Source: Adiantum capillus-veneris
Taxonomy: Eukaryota; Streptophyta; Polypodiopsida; Polypodiales; Pteridaceae
Assembly: GCA_014529385.2 (NCBI GenBank)
Contig: CM043943.1
Location: 99,508,355 to 99,572,354 of the forward strand
Reading direction: 5' to 3'
Length of the DNA stretch: 64,000 nucleotides
This document shows positions 22,650 through 37,175 of the stretch, in pieces. Each line of letters starts with the position of its first letter. Within the stretch, counting starts at the first letter, position 1. The notes under the pieces were generated by a model that saw only the letters and a list, made by a program, of their open reading frames with translations, searched no databases and was not told the DNA's origin. The position numbers were made by a program, and so were the translations under genes.

Positions 22650-24550
22650 TAGCCAACACTTTCGATGTGATTCAATATCTTTTTGCTGTAAAACATATAT
22701 ATTAATTTTTTTGCTAATAGTCTGTTGCGAATAGTGTTGTGAACATACTTGTACATACTCCAGTTTCTCTCTGAACTTGAGTTTGCTGCATATTGTGCCA
22801 GTACTTTCATTGCAAGGGGACATAAGGTAGAGTAATGTTCTCCACCATTCATCATCCACCACTTATGCAGGTTGCTCTTTTGCCATTACGTGTACAAAAT
22901 CATTCACAAAAGGACATTCTTTTAACCTAAATGCACTCATTTCTTTGATGCAATCAATTCAATCCTGAACATTGAAGTAGAACGTGTTGGCCACGTGATA
23001 TAAATTACTTACCACCTCTGTATTGAACATCAAATCTAAATTCCAATACTCCGGAGCGAGCATGTAAGCAACACTATGGAGTGGATTATGAGCACTCTTC
23101 CACCTTGCATGAAATACTTGGCCAAATTTTTTTGTTGTTTGCCAGAGAATGGTAATCGCCACTCCTTCTCTACTACAGACTCTTTCAGCTCTTTCGGATT
23201 TTCAAGACTCTGTTGGATTGACCACCATGTCATCCACACTTTGCCCAAGTTTGACGCCCTTTGATCAAGATTGCGGATCTCGAACATAATGGGCATCATT
23301 ACATGGTATTAATCCATTATACTCCTCCACCAAGCAGCCTTATTTACATTGCCATGTAGACATGTAATTTTATCTTTCATTTTCTCTTTTTGCTCAAGCT
23401 GCCATTCATCAAAGGCCGCGCAATTGAATGTGTCAATCACCGTGCATTTATTGCAGAGAAGTGATTCCAAGGTATAAAAGTGTATGCCGAACCAAGTTTT
23501 AGCAGGAAGTTTCAACATCATTGACATGTGCATCTTATACAAATTGAACACTCTTTGTCGTTTCAAGATAAATTTCACAACCTGACGTGGTGTATCAATT
23601 ATTTTGGTGAACCATATGGTTTCTTCGCTAGTGTACCAATCTTTCAGTAGCAACTTTAAGTTGTACATATTACAACCATTGGTAAAAATGTGTGGAAAGC
23701 ACTTCTTTATTAATTTACTGGTGTTTTTATAATTCTTTGCATTGTCCATGACTATTTGAATGACATGTTCAACACCAATTTCTTTAATTACATTAATCAA
23801 GACCTCAAAAATGTATTTGCCACTTTTAATTGCACCAAAACTATCAATCACCTTTATAAACGTTTCTCCCCTTGGACAAACCGGCATTACATTGATAAGC
23901 GGTCTTCTTTGAACATTTGACCATCCACCATCACTCACAATCGTACATCCTGAAAGCGAAATATTCCCAAGTATTATTTTGCCAACACGCTCTTTGACTT
24001 CGATGTAACATTTGTCCAAGAAAACAATTCTTATCGTGTGATAAGAAGGAGCTGAAAATCCTGGACCAAACTCACCGATTTTCTTCCAAGCAGCCTTCCA
24101 ATGATTGCTATCTACCGCACTTCCAGTAAAGAATATTGCTTTGGCAAGTGCAGTTTGTGCTTCTTCTAGAGACTGCACTCAAAAGCTTTGATGTAATGAT
24201 TTTTGACGCATTTGACTAAGTCCACCTTCATTATGACGCTTAAAAGGAACACTGCCTGGAATTTCCTCTCCCTGTGCAGGTTGTTCTCCAAGGTTAGTTG
24301 GTGTCACTACAGGATCTACGGAGTTAATATTTGGCTCTGAGAACTCTTGACTCAAAGCCACAGAGCTATATATATGTTTTCTCTTGCCACCCTTTTTGAT
24401 GAGCTCTTCTCTCAAACACTTTGCAATTGCAGGTGCCTGAGGATGTTCACATTTCTTACAACTCTTCTTAATGCTACCTAGAAAATGATCCCTATTATGT
24501 GGTGCATTGTCTGATTTTGTTGTGTGACAGAATTTACATTTCCACTCCAT
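22650..24550 (-). pseudogene. hAT transposase (BED finger, DUF659, dimerisation domain)
   Basis: From 24,550: BED-type zinc finger (WKCKFCH, then HFLGSIKKSCKKCEH) with adjacent KCLREEL, a basic KKGGKRKH patch, an in-frame TGA near 24,180, then the DUF659-like core: AAWKKIGEFGPGF, TIVSDGGWSNVQRRPLINVM, FIKVIDSFGAIKSG, EHVIQIVMDNAKNYKN (Asp of DDE in SDGGW and VMDNA). An in-frame TAA lies at 23,309, then EIRNLDQRASNLGKVW and, after a frame change, NPLHSVAYMLAPEYWNLDL. The C-terminal dimerisation block is SSSERNWSMYKYVHNTIRN (22,730-22,790). Order and motifs fit plant hAT elements. Two stops and frame changes make it inactive. It is convergent with the kinase-like gene of the same element. Confidence 0.9.
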
Positions 24551-25619
24551 ATATCGGCCGCATATGTTGTGAGCATAATCTCACTCTTTGCTAGGAGCTT
24601 TTTTTATTCTTTGGCTTCTTCGTACCACTTGTGCCCACATTTTGCTCCATTGCTTTTAAATTAAAACTGAAGACAAAAGAACCAGATGTTCAATTTTTAA
24701 AATATTTTTCTTATTTTCAATATATATTAAAATCTAAAAACCATTCAATATGAAAGTAACTGTGATGCACAATATGAGATTTTCAATGCACGTTAGTCAA
24801 TCCACATATTGATCACCTATTGTGAGCAACCATACACATTGCAATACAGTCTATGCATGACATAATAACTATAACAATGCTATGAATCTCTCAATGCAAT
24901 TATTATCATAATGATTATTTTTATGTCCACTTTGATTTGCAAAAAATAAGACACATCTAATTTCAATTGCTACAAAAAACAAACGAAAGCAATAAAATAT
25001 ATGATTGGTCATTTCATGCACTAATAATCTATCGTAATACGTAATGCACTCTTTGTATAAACCAATGCATGAACTAGCGCAAATAAATCTTCAATATAAT
25101 CACTCAATTGAGGACTACTTGTACCCAATGAAGGATTGTAGCCCACCCATGCAACCAATTCAATATATAAAAGCTATTTTAACCCAATTAAGGATTATAG
25201 CTCTTATATTGTGGAGTGACAAGTGTAAATCAACTCAAATGCAAGACTTCAAGGATCTTTATATGCCCAGTATACTAGTATAGGACATCCGACCCTTGAC
25301 TATCGACTCGTCATTTACATATGTTCATCTTCTAAAACCAATTACTACCCTCATTTGGACCAATGGCTTCTTCGCAATGAGCATGACTCTCCAAGTTTTT
25401 AGTTGTTTTGGTTTTGTACCTTTATGTCGATAAATGGATTAAAAATTTTTAGAAGTGGTTACCAAATTAACAATCAAGTTCGGTCCAAAAAAGGACCTCT
25501 GACTCTGTAACCTTAGGTCAATTCACAAGGAGATGACTATACCCGGCACTCGGATACACTCTCTAAGGATTTGCCTAGCTAAAGGACCGTTGTTAGCACA
25601 CTGTTTACTATATATAATT
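24551..25619. other. AT-rich subterminal region of the hAT-type element
   Basis: No supported gene. A transposase leader exon may lie at 24,560-24,660, where the minus strand reads a Lys-rich segment after an ATG (MEQNVGTSG-like). It contains a loose direct repeat of TTGAGGACTACTTGTACCC and AATTAAGGATTATAGC-type motifs (25,105-25,200). Confidence 0.5.
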
Positions 25620-25882
25620 ATTTCCGCCGGGCGTTTTCATTTTCTCGGCGGACCCGTCGGGCAATTACATATACCCAGCGGGCCCGCCGGGAAAATGGAA
25701 AATCCCGGCGGGCCCCACAGGAAAAAATAGAAAACTTGGAGGGCTAACCGGCTATATAGATTTTTGCAGGTCATAATCAAAGTCGCGTTAACAATTAACG
25801 TGATCACGTGATTTTTTGTGTAAATACTAGAGTTATTGATGTAATTACCCGATCGTGATTACGTTAATGAAATGCCTGGGCC
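25620..25882 (-). repeat. Right terminal inverted region of the hAT-type element
   Basis: Read on the minus strand it has GACCTGCAAA at 25,763-25,772 (about 110 bp from the end), then GCCCGCCGGG, TTTTCCATTTTCCC and more CCCG/CGGG blocks, mirroring 17,885-17,990. The outer 100 bp are AT-rich with GTGATCAC-type palindromes on both sides. Confidence 0.75.
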
Positions 25883-26010
25883 GCACAGCCTTGCAAAAGT
25901 TTGTGGATGTCTTTTGCATGAATGGTTCAAACTTTCCACAAAAGTAATTGAAACCTTCTTTGTTAACGCTAACACGCCACTTCAACATGCTAGCATTACA
26001 TGTAGCACCG
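25883..26010 (-). pseudogene. PIF/Harbinger-type transposase, N-terminal piece
   Basis: Minus-strand frame LKWRVSVNKEGFNYFC, GKFEPFMQKTSTNFCKAV matches the region just before the helix-turn-helix-like block of Harbinger nucleases. It stops at the hAT border and continues in the right frame at 17,776. The true N-terminus upstream of 26,010 is not recognisable. Confidence 0.7.
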
Positions 26011-26129
26011 AACAAAGCCTTGTGGGCATGGGTATGCCCGATATTTGCCTATATCCATGACCCATAGCATGCATTGCTCCTAGTATATTAATCCACTCCT
26101 TCTCCAAGACAATATACTAGCTAAAAGTC

Positions 26130-26420
26130 TCCTAGATAGCTCCCCCTACAGACTTGGTCATCATAGGACTGCAAGAGTCACTATCGAAAAGCTCTAGTGG
26201 ATGGAAACACTTCCTAGATGTCAATGACGATGGGGTGTTCCTAGTATGTTTATCATAAATACAATGCTCACATATAGAAAAATTGGAATAACTTATCACA
26301 GGCAAGTAACCAATTGGAGCTAGTGTTTTCATTCCCCTTTGGCTCATATGGTAGCTGGCTATGCCACAATTTTATAAATGGTATCTTGACTTAAGTCAAT
26401 GTCAATGCGGGGAAAATACC
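26130..26420 (-). pseudogene. Copia gag-pre-integrase fragment
   Basis: Minus-strand frame MSQRGMKTLAPIGYLP, then FSICEHCIYDKHTR, then LELFDSDSCSPMMTKSVGG is the gag-pre-integrase region of Copia pol: H..C..C zinc-binding pattern followed by the start of integrase (LxHSDVCGP in intact relatives). A degenerate WHSQL-type motif lies just upstream in another frame. Isolated fragment; no LTR was found beside it. Confidence 0.75.
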
Positions 26421-28559
26421 TAACATATGCAATTTACTATTAGAGTAGTCAAAGGAAAATAAAAACCCATAAAAATTTTATGTTACTTGTTTGTGAGGTC
26501 AATTATTGGGTAACAATAAAGTAAGAGCCGTAGTTATGAGTGCCACAGATGGTTCAATGAGAGGTATGCACATTGTTAATACACAAGAGCCCTTTTTAGT
26601 GTTCATGTTAGTGAAATTACACCAAATAGATAATGTCGTCCGATATTAGCAACATAGTGCATCACTTTCAAAGCGCTAAGCCTAAGGGATTATACAATTT
26701 GTGATGCATGCAGTAAGTCATGAGTAAGTCACATTTCTTTCTTATCGTAGGAGAATTAAAAGGTACAATGGCAGTCTAATTGCTATGCTATGTAAACTTT
26801 GCTCTACCATTTGATTTGCTTTATTTGGTCAGCTTTGAAAAAGAGTGGGTTTTTCAACTCAATAGGAACATTTTGAAGTAAGAATCAATGTGCAGATATG
26901 ATGGAATTTCTAGATATGACAGGTTTAGGTTTGGTGACCTTACTCAATCGTGGGGGCTGAAATCCCCTCTATTCGTATTTCTTAAAGCTATACAATCATT
27001 AATCTTCGAATGAAATAGGTGAAAGCTATTTGCCTCAACTCTTGCTTGACCTTGAAAAATTTGTGCATGCTTCCGACAAAAGTTAGGTATTGATGACTTG
27101 TGGATTTCCTATCCTTAATAAGGCAAATTCTATGGCTTTCCCTTCTTGCTTTCCCTATGACATGGAGCTTGGCCTGCTATGCATATCTTTCATTTAGCAT
27201 ATACACTATCAATAAAAGCATCTATATTTTCTTAAATATTTACTCCAAGCCTATTAATAACTTTTGATTCCCTTGTTTCCATGCCATGTAGAGGTCATTG
27301 CTTTTACGTGTACATTCTCCAATCCACCAGATATAGATACACCATTATCCAATGAGATTTCACAATATTATTGATTGATCCCATGATAAGAACCGTCTTC
27401 TTAACTCCGAAAAAACCAATTTTTCTACCTTGATGATATGGCGAGTTAACGACTAATCAACACTCCCAGAGAGCCATCTGGATATGTAAGGTTGCCAAAC
27501 TTAACTCAGCTTATTCATTACTTTATTTGCACTAATGCCACTTTTGCTTTCATTATTACTGGATCCACTATTATTGTTAACTATGTTTTTTACTTTAATT
27601 ATTAGTAAATATTGTAGATGGAAGCAAGCTACATGCTCTACTTAGAGGGCAAAGGTATTCAGGTTTCCTTTCCACCAATATCATCAATTGTGACATGTTT
27701 TTAAAGCAAACATAGCTAGTATAAAGCTAATAGGGATAATAGGATTTGAATCCTCATAGAAGAAGAGAGTTACCACTCAAATATTCATAGCGTGCCACCC
27801 CACCCATATTTATGATCAACATAGCCATGCATTCATGATAATTATAGTATTGACTTAAAGTCTGTTTTGGCATGCGACTTGTTTTTTTTTGTCCTAATAT
27901 TGTTTGCATTAGTAGTCCCAAAGAAAGTAAAAGCAGTCTTTGTTACTATATTCTAGTGACCCTATCACATATATAGCTAAGTAATAGGTGTAGATTCTCA
28001 ATAGAGACAATAATTAAACACGTAGGCACTACCTTTATTTGTAATAGTATAGTGATAAGCAGATAAAATTATATGTCGTTGTCATGTGTCTGTAGTAGTT
28101 TTCACCATCATATAGGTGTATGAAACAAAAGTGCGAGCAAGTATACTGTTGTTTTAATTCTAATTACACTATTTGTTCATTGAGCTCATCAAGTAAGCAC
28201 CACTTTCAAGATTTTATTGGTGATAAAAAAGGATTTCCACGCACAGTTTAAGTTTACCTTAAGTTTGCATTAGCGTGCAAGCAAGAACTAAGATGTTTAC
28301 CATACCACAGAGAATTTTTAATAAATCATCTCTAACCCCATTTTTTACCTCCATTCATGGAAGTTAGCAAAGTCATGCTTTTAAATGATGGCAGACTGAA
28401 TACCTTACACTCCAAGGTGGCTTTTTGTTATGGCTATTATATTTTAATTCTTTCAAGTGAGCTTAGTTCTTACTAGCACAATGCTGCTATAACCGTTTTC
28501 ATCCATTTTTTTACATCCAATAGACTTTACTAAATTGGTAACACATCATGAAGCAAGTG
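26421..28559. other. AT-rich stretch with no supported gene
   Basis: I see no convincing coding frame, long repeat or LTR border in this 2.1 kb. Frames are closed on both strands at short intervals. Confidence 0.6.
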
Positions 28560-29739
28560 AATGGATACTTTACTTGTACCAAGAAAAAGGGATATAGCTC
28601 AATGAATATAGTGTCTCCTTTGGAAGTGAGTCGTTGTGCTTATGGGTTGGGAGCCTAATTGGTTAGGCGAATGGTGGTATCCCCCACCTGAACTATTGGT
28701 TGACCTAAGAATGTTCAATGAAATCCAAAAGTCAAGAAACCTTCAAACATTTGTAAAAGTAAATACAAATGCATACTGAGTCATTAACAACCAATACGAT
28801 GCTTTGATAAACCTCCCCAAACTAGTTTACGATGTTCATACGTATGATATTAAATCTTGTTATGAAGCAATTCCTCACCATGGGAAGCATAGCCTGATGG
28901 AGTCCTTGAATAACATTAAAAGACTAGTGATTGGACAAGGCTACAAAGGGTTTAAACCATCTAGGAGTAAAATCACCCTTACAAAAAAGAAGTCGGAAGT
29001 GAAATGGTCCTTTGAATTTTTTGAAACTTTAAATATCTTTGTGTTAGACAATTGTTTCTCACGGTTAGGATCTAATATTTATCGACAAACTAGAGAAATT
29101 CCAATGGGATACTCATGTTCTCCTTTATGGTGCAATCTATATCTGGCTTGGTTTGAGCTGGAATATATCAGAAAATTATCTAGGCTGAAAAGGAATGATG
29201 TGCTTTTAGCTTTCTTACACTCTAATCGGTATATGGATGATCTCCTTTTCATAAATAACACATATATTACAAGATGCATGAATCATAACAAACCCTTGTC
29301 CCCTGAGGACCCCTTTACAATATATCCATTGGGTATCATTTCCGTAAAAACGACTCATAGAAAATTTGGCTCTACATATTTAAACATGAAAATAATTCTA
29401 CAAAGACCCTTTATCGGAGAATACACTACGGAAACAACATGGAAGAAAGATGCATTACCAGGACACCAAGTATCATTCATACAAGCGGCCAGTAATCGCC
29501 CGACACAGTTGGCATACAAAGTATGTGTGTCTCACATCTTACCCATCATTTATAACGCATCATGTGTAGTTAAAGCATTCAATGATTTGCAACGATTGAG
29601 CTTTATGTTTGCTTTGAACGGATTCAAAAGAACACGTATCATAACATTATTCACACAATTTCTAATGAAAGGTAACTTCCTGGGTATCAGATTCAAGATC
29701 ATATCTTTGATGAATTTACTAAATGAACAAGAAAGATAA
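28560..29739 (+). pseudogene. Penelope-like reverse transcriptase (partial)
   Basis: An open frame of 311 codons (28,804-29,739) contains RT motifs: DVHTYDIKSCYEAIPHHG (first catalytic Asp), FVLDNCFSRLGSNIYRQ and REIPMGYSCSPLWCNLYL (motif B-like), NRYMDDLLFINN (YxDD), TIYPLGIISVKTTHRKFGS followed by TYLNMKII, and a thumb-like C-terminus. The combination of an (I/A)MG-type motif, RYxDD..xIN and the YP.....K.TT segment fits Penelope-like or related non-LTR reverse transcriptases rather than Gypsy, Copia or LINE. The frame continues upstream with stops to about 28,560. No GIY-YIG endonuclease was seen on either side, so the element is truncated or of an endonuclease-lacking type. A cellular rvt-type gene is an alternative. 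Confidence 0.6.
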
Positions 29740-32669
<2,930 letters not shown>

Positions 32670-35600
32670 CGTGTGCAGGACATTGACTGGGATGATCGTG
32701 GTCCCCCTAGAGGGCCTGAGCGCAATCATTGGATCAAGGAAAAACTCCCTTGTCCTTGCGCCAAGTGCAAAAGGGCAATCCCTCACTTGAAGCGCATTGC
32801 CTTGGAGCACGTGGAGAACCAAGGGCTTTGGCATCCTCAAAAAAGCGCTCGGAGAGATGACAGCGCAACTCACCCGTAGCTTGAGGACGTTCCCCATTGG
32901 TCTATGTTCGGTGGTGGTGCACCGGCGCGCAAGGCCGAACGGCAGAGGCAAGAGTGACTGGGCGAGCCCTGCACTAAACAAACTACCAAAGCGGAGGATG
33001 GATTGATGACGAGTGTCCAAACACCTCTTTACAACATTGCACGGTACTCGGTGCTCCGAGCATAGTTGGAAGTCCTCAACTTGCATGAAAAATTCGATTG
33101 GACTAATGCAAGTGTCGATGCACTACTTCTGTAAGTATGGAATCTGGCTTTTATATACTCTCCACTCGCTTTATGGTGCCGTCTTTTAGCAACTATACTA
33201 ATACGCATGTTTGTTGTAGTTTGATGGGGAAAAGTTTTCCAAAAGATCACCACATGCCTTTAGATCATTGACAAGCTAGATCGTACATCATTGCACTTGG
33301 AATGGAGTAGGAGCGCATCCATGCGTGCGACAACGATTGCATGCTATACCGCAATGAGCATGCACATGCTACCTAATGTCCCGTGTGTGGGGAGGCATGA
33401 TACAAGACCGGAGTGAGTGGGGACACCTACCCCGCAAGGTATTGAGACATTTTCCATTAATTCCTTGAATCCAACATATGTTTAAAAGCAGGTCTACCGT
33501 GGAGCTTCTTGCGTGGACACGAACCGTTGCTCAAATGATGGAATGATGCGTGTCCCTATCAATTCACCCGCATGGAGGCAAATCAAAACTCAATGGACAG
33601 AGTTTGGGTTGGAGCCTCGACACTCGAGTCTTGGGTTAGTAAGTGATCGTGTAAACCCCTTCGGCACTAAGTCTACTTCATGGAGCACTTGGCCTGTGGT
33701 GATTGTCAAGTACAATATTCCACCATGGGAGACAAACAACAAGGGCAATATACTTCTTTCCTTTCTTGTGCCAGGGAAGCACAAAGTGTCAAATATTGAT
33801 GTCTACCTCGATTCCCTCATCAAGGAGTTGGAGGAGTTATGGAGAGGCATTCCTGTTGTCGATGTCTCACTTGCAAAGGAGGGGAGAGAGGCCATTGTGA
33901 GGGGTATCTTTATGTTGACTATGCACGACTATCCTAGGCTTGGAGAGATTTCTGTAACCCCCTTTACTCTATCTCTCTCTATCTTTCCCTCTCTCCCTTT
34001 AGTTCACTTTAGCTCACTCATCTCTCTAACCATATGATATGTATGCAAGGTTGTCCACATCGGGGCACAATGCATGTCCTACTTGCAGGCCATCGTTGGT
34101 GACGGAGAGGCCCGATTCCTTGCATAAGGTAATCTATACAAACAACCATCATTTCTTACCCCAAGGGCATAACAAGCACAAGGATCCAACAAATGGGAAG
34201 ACTCCTCTAAAGCTCACAATGGCAGATTGGGCAATCATTTGGGGAGAACACCACAACAACAATCCGGCTCCATATGTCAAGGTATTCCATATTTTTTAGG
34301 CTTCCATATTGGAAGGACTTTAAAGTGCAACACATCTTGGATCCCATGCACATATTTAAGAATGTAGCCCAAATACTATGGAACCACATTATTGGCAAGA
34401 AGGACTCTTTAGCGAGGGAGGATTTGAGGTTTTAAAAACGTCTTCCCGCCTCTGCTACTCCACGTCGTGCCACAAATGGAAAGATTGTGCTTCCTAAAGC
34501 ACCATGGATGCTAGCCAAAGAAGAATTAGACAAGGTGAAGGGTACCATTGACTCTATTCGCACACCAACAAGATACATGAGGTCTCTAAAGGGAGCTTTC
34601 ACAAAAGCAAAGAAGGGTGGAAGCGTTCAATTGTATGGGTTGAAGTCCCATGATTGGCGCAAGATGCTTTAAGTAATCTTCATACTCCCTATTCTATCTA
34701 TAGTTTGTGTGTATGACTATCACTCACTTTCCCTTCCCCTGATTTACATTGTAGTTCATTCTGTCGGTGAGTATGTGTATATGTTGGGACAAGAAAGTCA
34801 AGAATGCTATTTTCAAACTAGGAGAGCTAGTAAGGTACACCACAAGACTCCATTCAACTACACCTTTTTCATGTACACAATAATTTCAACTAGCACTTAG
34901 TGTATCCTTGTGTGTTTTCTTTCCGATTTGTGATCTCCAAGGAAATCAAAATAGATGATATCCCTGCTGCTCAAACACTTGCAACAGAAAGTGTGTGTGC
35001 CATTGAAGATGCATTTCCTCGATTGGTCCTTCTTAGTCAAATTCACCTATTGGTTCATGTGGTGGAGTAGATCGCTATATGTGGAGTAGTGCACACACGA
35101 TGGATGTTCTTCTTAGGGAATTTTTTAAAGACTGTGGAATATTTTGTGCGGATATGGTCTCAACCAGAGGCATGTATGGCCGAAGGATGGATCGTTCAAG
35201 AGGCATTTGTTTACATATCAAATTATTTGGCACAAGTTGATCCTTCAATGCCTTGCATGTGGTTAGACGAGGAAGATGCAAGGATGAATTTACACTTGCC
35301 AAGTGGAAAGGGGAAACTACTTAACATGGATATGAATCTATCCCGAGTTATCAATAACTTTTGTATTCTCAATGCAAAGATTATGACCAAGTGGGTGGAC
35401 TTGTGGACAGTGGCAAAGGCAAGGCGTTTGCAAGAGAGGGAAGCATGGAAACAAGTACATGGAGGAAGGAGGGCACCCCCAGTGCCTAGACACTTTGCAT
35501 GTTTCCCAGATCTCATTAGTGCAGAGTGGATTCATAAGAGAGTGACCGAGGCAAAAGCGGATAGAGAAGACATCACCAGTAAAGAATGGGAGTGTGCACG

Positions 35601-36480
35601 AGGCTGCGTACCAAAGTTAGAGTACCCATATACCTAAAGCATATTTTAAATATTTTTCTTGAAATTATCTTTAATATGTATTTGATAAATTAAGATATTT
35701 TTCTATTTTGCAGTGCCTTTCCTTTAACTCGATGTGGTCAAAGGGTCGTCACTTTCGTACGTGCCACATTGACGAGCGTAGAACCACCATGGATTGTGCC
35801 ATCATGGGCAACTTTGACACAGACGGTGATGAAGCCAGGTACTGTGGAACTATTGAAAGGATACTGAAGGTTAATTTTAGAACCTTTCATACCTTCGTCT
35901 TCGAGTGCAGGTGGTTTGCAAATGTGTCAAGACGACATGAGAATGGCCTCTACATGGTGGACTCTAGTGTGCATCACATAGGGAGGTATGACAATTTAGC
36001 TTTACCGCGTAATTGTGAGCAGGTGAGTGACATGTACCTTTTTTATTCGTATTTTCTTGTAGCATTAGGTATACCAGTGTTACTCACTTTGAGCTTCTAT
36101 TTTATAGGTCATCTATATCCCAGCAATCCACCAACCAAAACTTTGGTTTGTAATTCCCGTAACACCTCGGGGGAGAACCATTTTTTCCACTAATGAAGTG
36201 GAGACTATCTTTGACCCTCTTCCACCTCCGAGTTTGGATGAGGTGGAAACAAAGGAGAGGGAGGTCAATGAATCAAGTCCGGTGGCAGCAAGTCTTAGCA
36301 AGGATGATTGTCATGATGATGAAGATGATGAGATGGAGGATGATGAACTCGAAGATGATGAAGGCAATGCATCCACAAACGACAATTCCATTTCTCTCTT
36401 TATTGATTTAGGAGCCATGGGCTTAGAATTGGGTGATGCCTCATGTAGAGATCTTTTGGAAGATGATTCATAAACACTTT
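32670..36480 (+). pseudogene. CACTA (En/Spm) TNP2-type transposase remains
   Basis: Plus-strand pieces appear in family order: transposase-associated zinc-binding domain (ERNHWIKEKLPCPCAKCKRA, 32,715-32,780); CDNDCMLYRNEHAHAT then CPVCGEA (33,320-33,395); TNP2 core LGLVSDRVNPFGTKSTSW, WPVVIVKYNIPPWE, NIDVYLDSLIKELEELW (33,610-33,850); LSTSGHNACPTC (34,045-34,085); LYGLKSHDWRKML (34,630-34,670); DUF4218 (HTRWMFFLGNFLKTVEYFV, EGWIVQEAFVYISNYL, 35,095-35,230); DUF4216-like (YCGTIERILKVNFRTFHTFV, YDNLALPRNCEQV, 35,840-36,020); and an Asp/Glu-rich C-terminus (36,300-36,370). Some gaps are probably introns (for example near 33,125-33,230 and 35,640-35,710), others are stops. No CACTA termini were identified. 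Known family role: cut-and-paste transposase. Confidence 0.85.
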
Positions 36481-36635
36481 GCAGTTATGAAGTTTTTTGG
36501 TCGTTAATCCATTCATCTCTCTCTTCCCCCTCTTCCTCTCTATAGATTTGGGAATATGCTCAATTATGTTAATCAATGGACAATGATTATTTTAGTTGTA
36601 ACCAAGTGTAATCTTTTTATCCCCCCCTCCTCCTT

Positions 36636-37175
<540 letters not shown>

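Larger units (their letters stand above)
17777..25882. mobile_element. Insertion 2: hAT-type element with kinase-like cargo
   Basis: The flanks ACACAGCC (17,769-17,776) and GCACAGCC (25,883-25,890) form an 8-bp target duplication with one mismatch, as expected for hAT. The PIF frame reads ...FCKAV up to the right border and AVSIEDR from the left border, confirming the insertion site independently. The ends are imperfect inverted repeats: GACCTGCAAA lies about 110 bp from each end, followed inward by GC-rich (CCCGCCGGG-type) blocks and TTTTCCATTTTCCC. Inside: kinase-like gene (+, 19.52-20.80 kb), an unrecognised ORF region (+, 21.36-22.2 kb) and hAT transposase (-, 22.65-24.55 kb). A reversed, decayed copy with the same convergent kinase/hAT layout lies at 59.88-62.92 kb. 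The 8.1-kb length is well above a minimal hAT. Confidence 0.85.
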
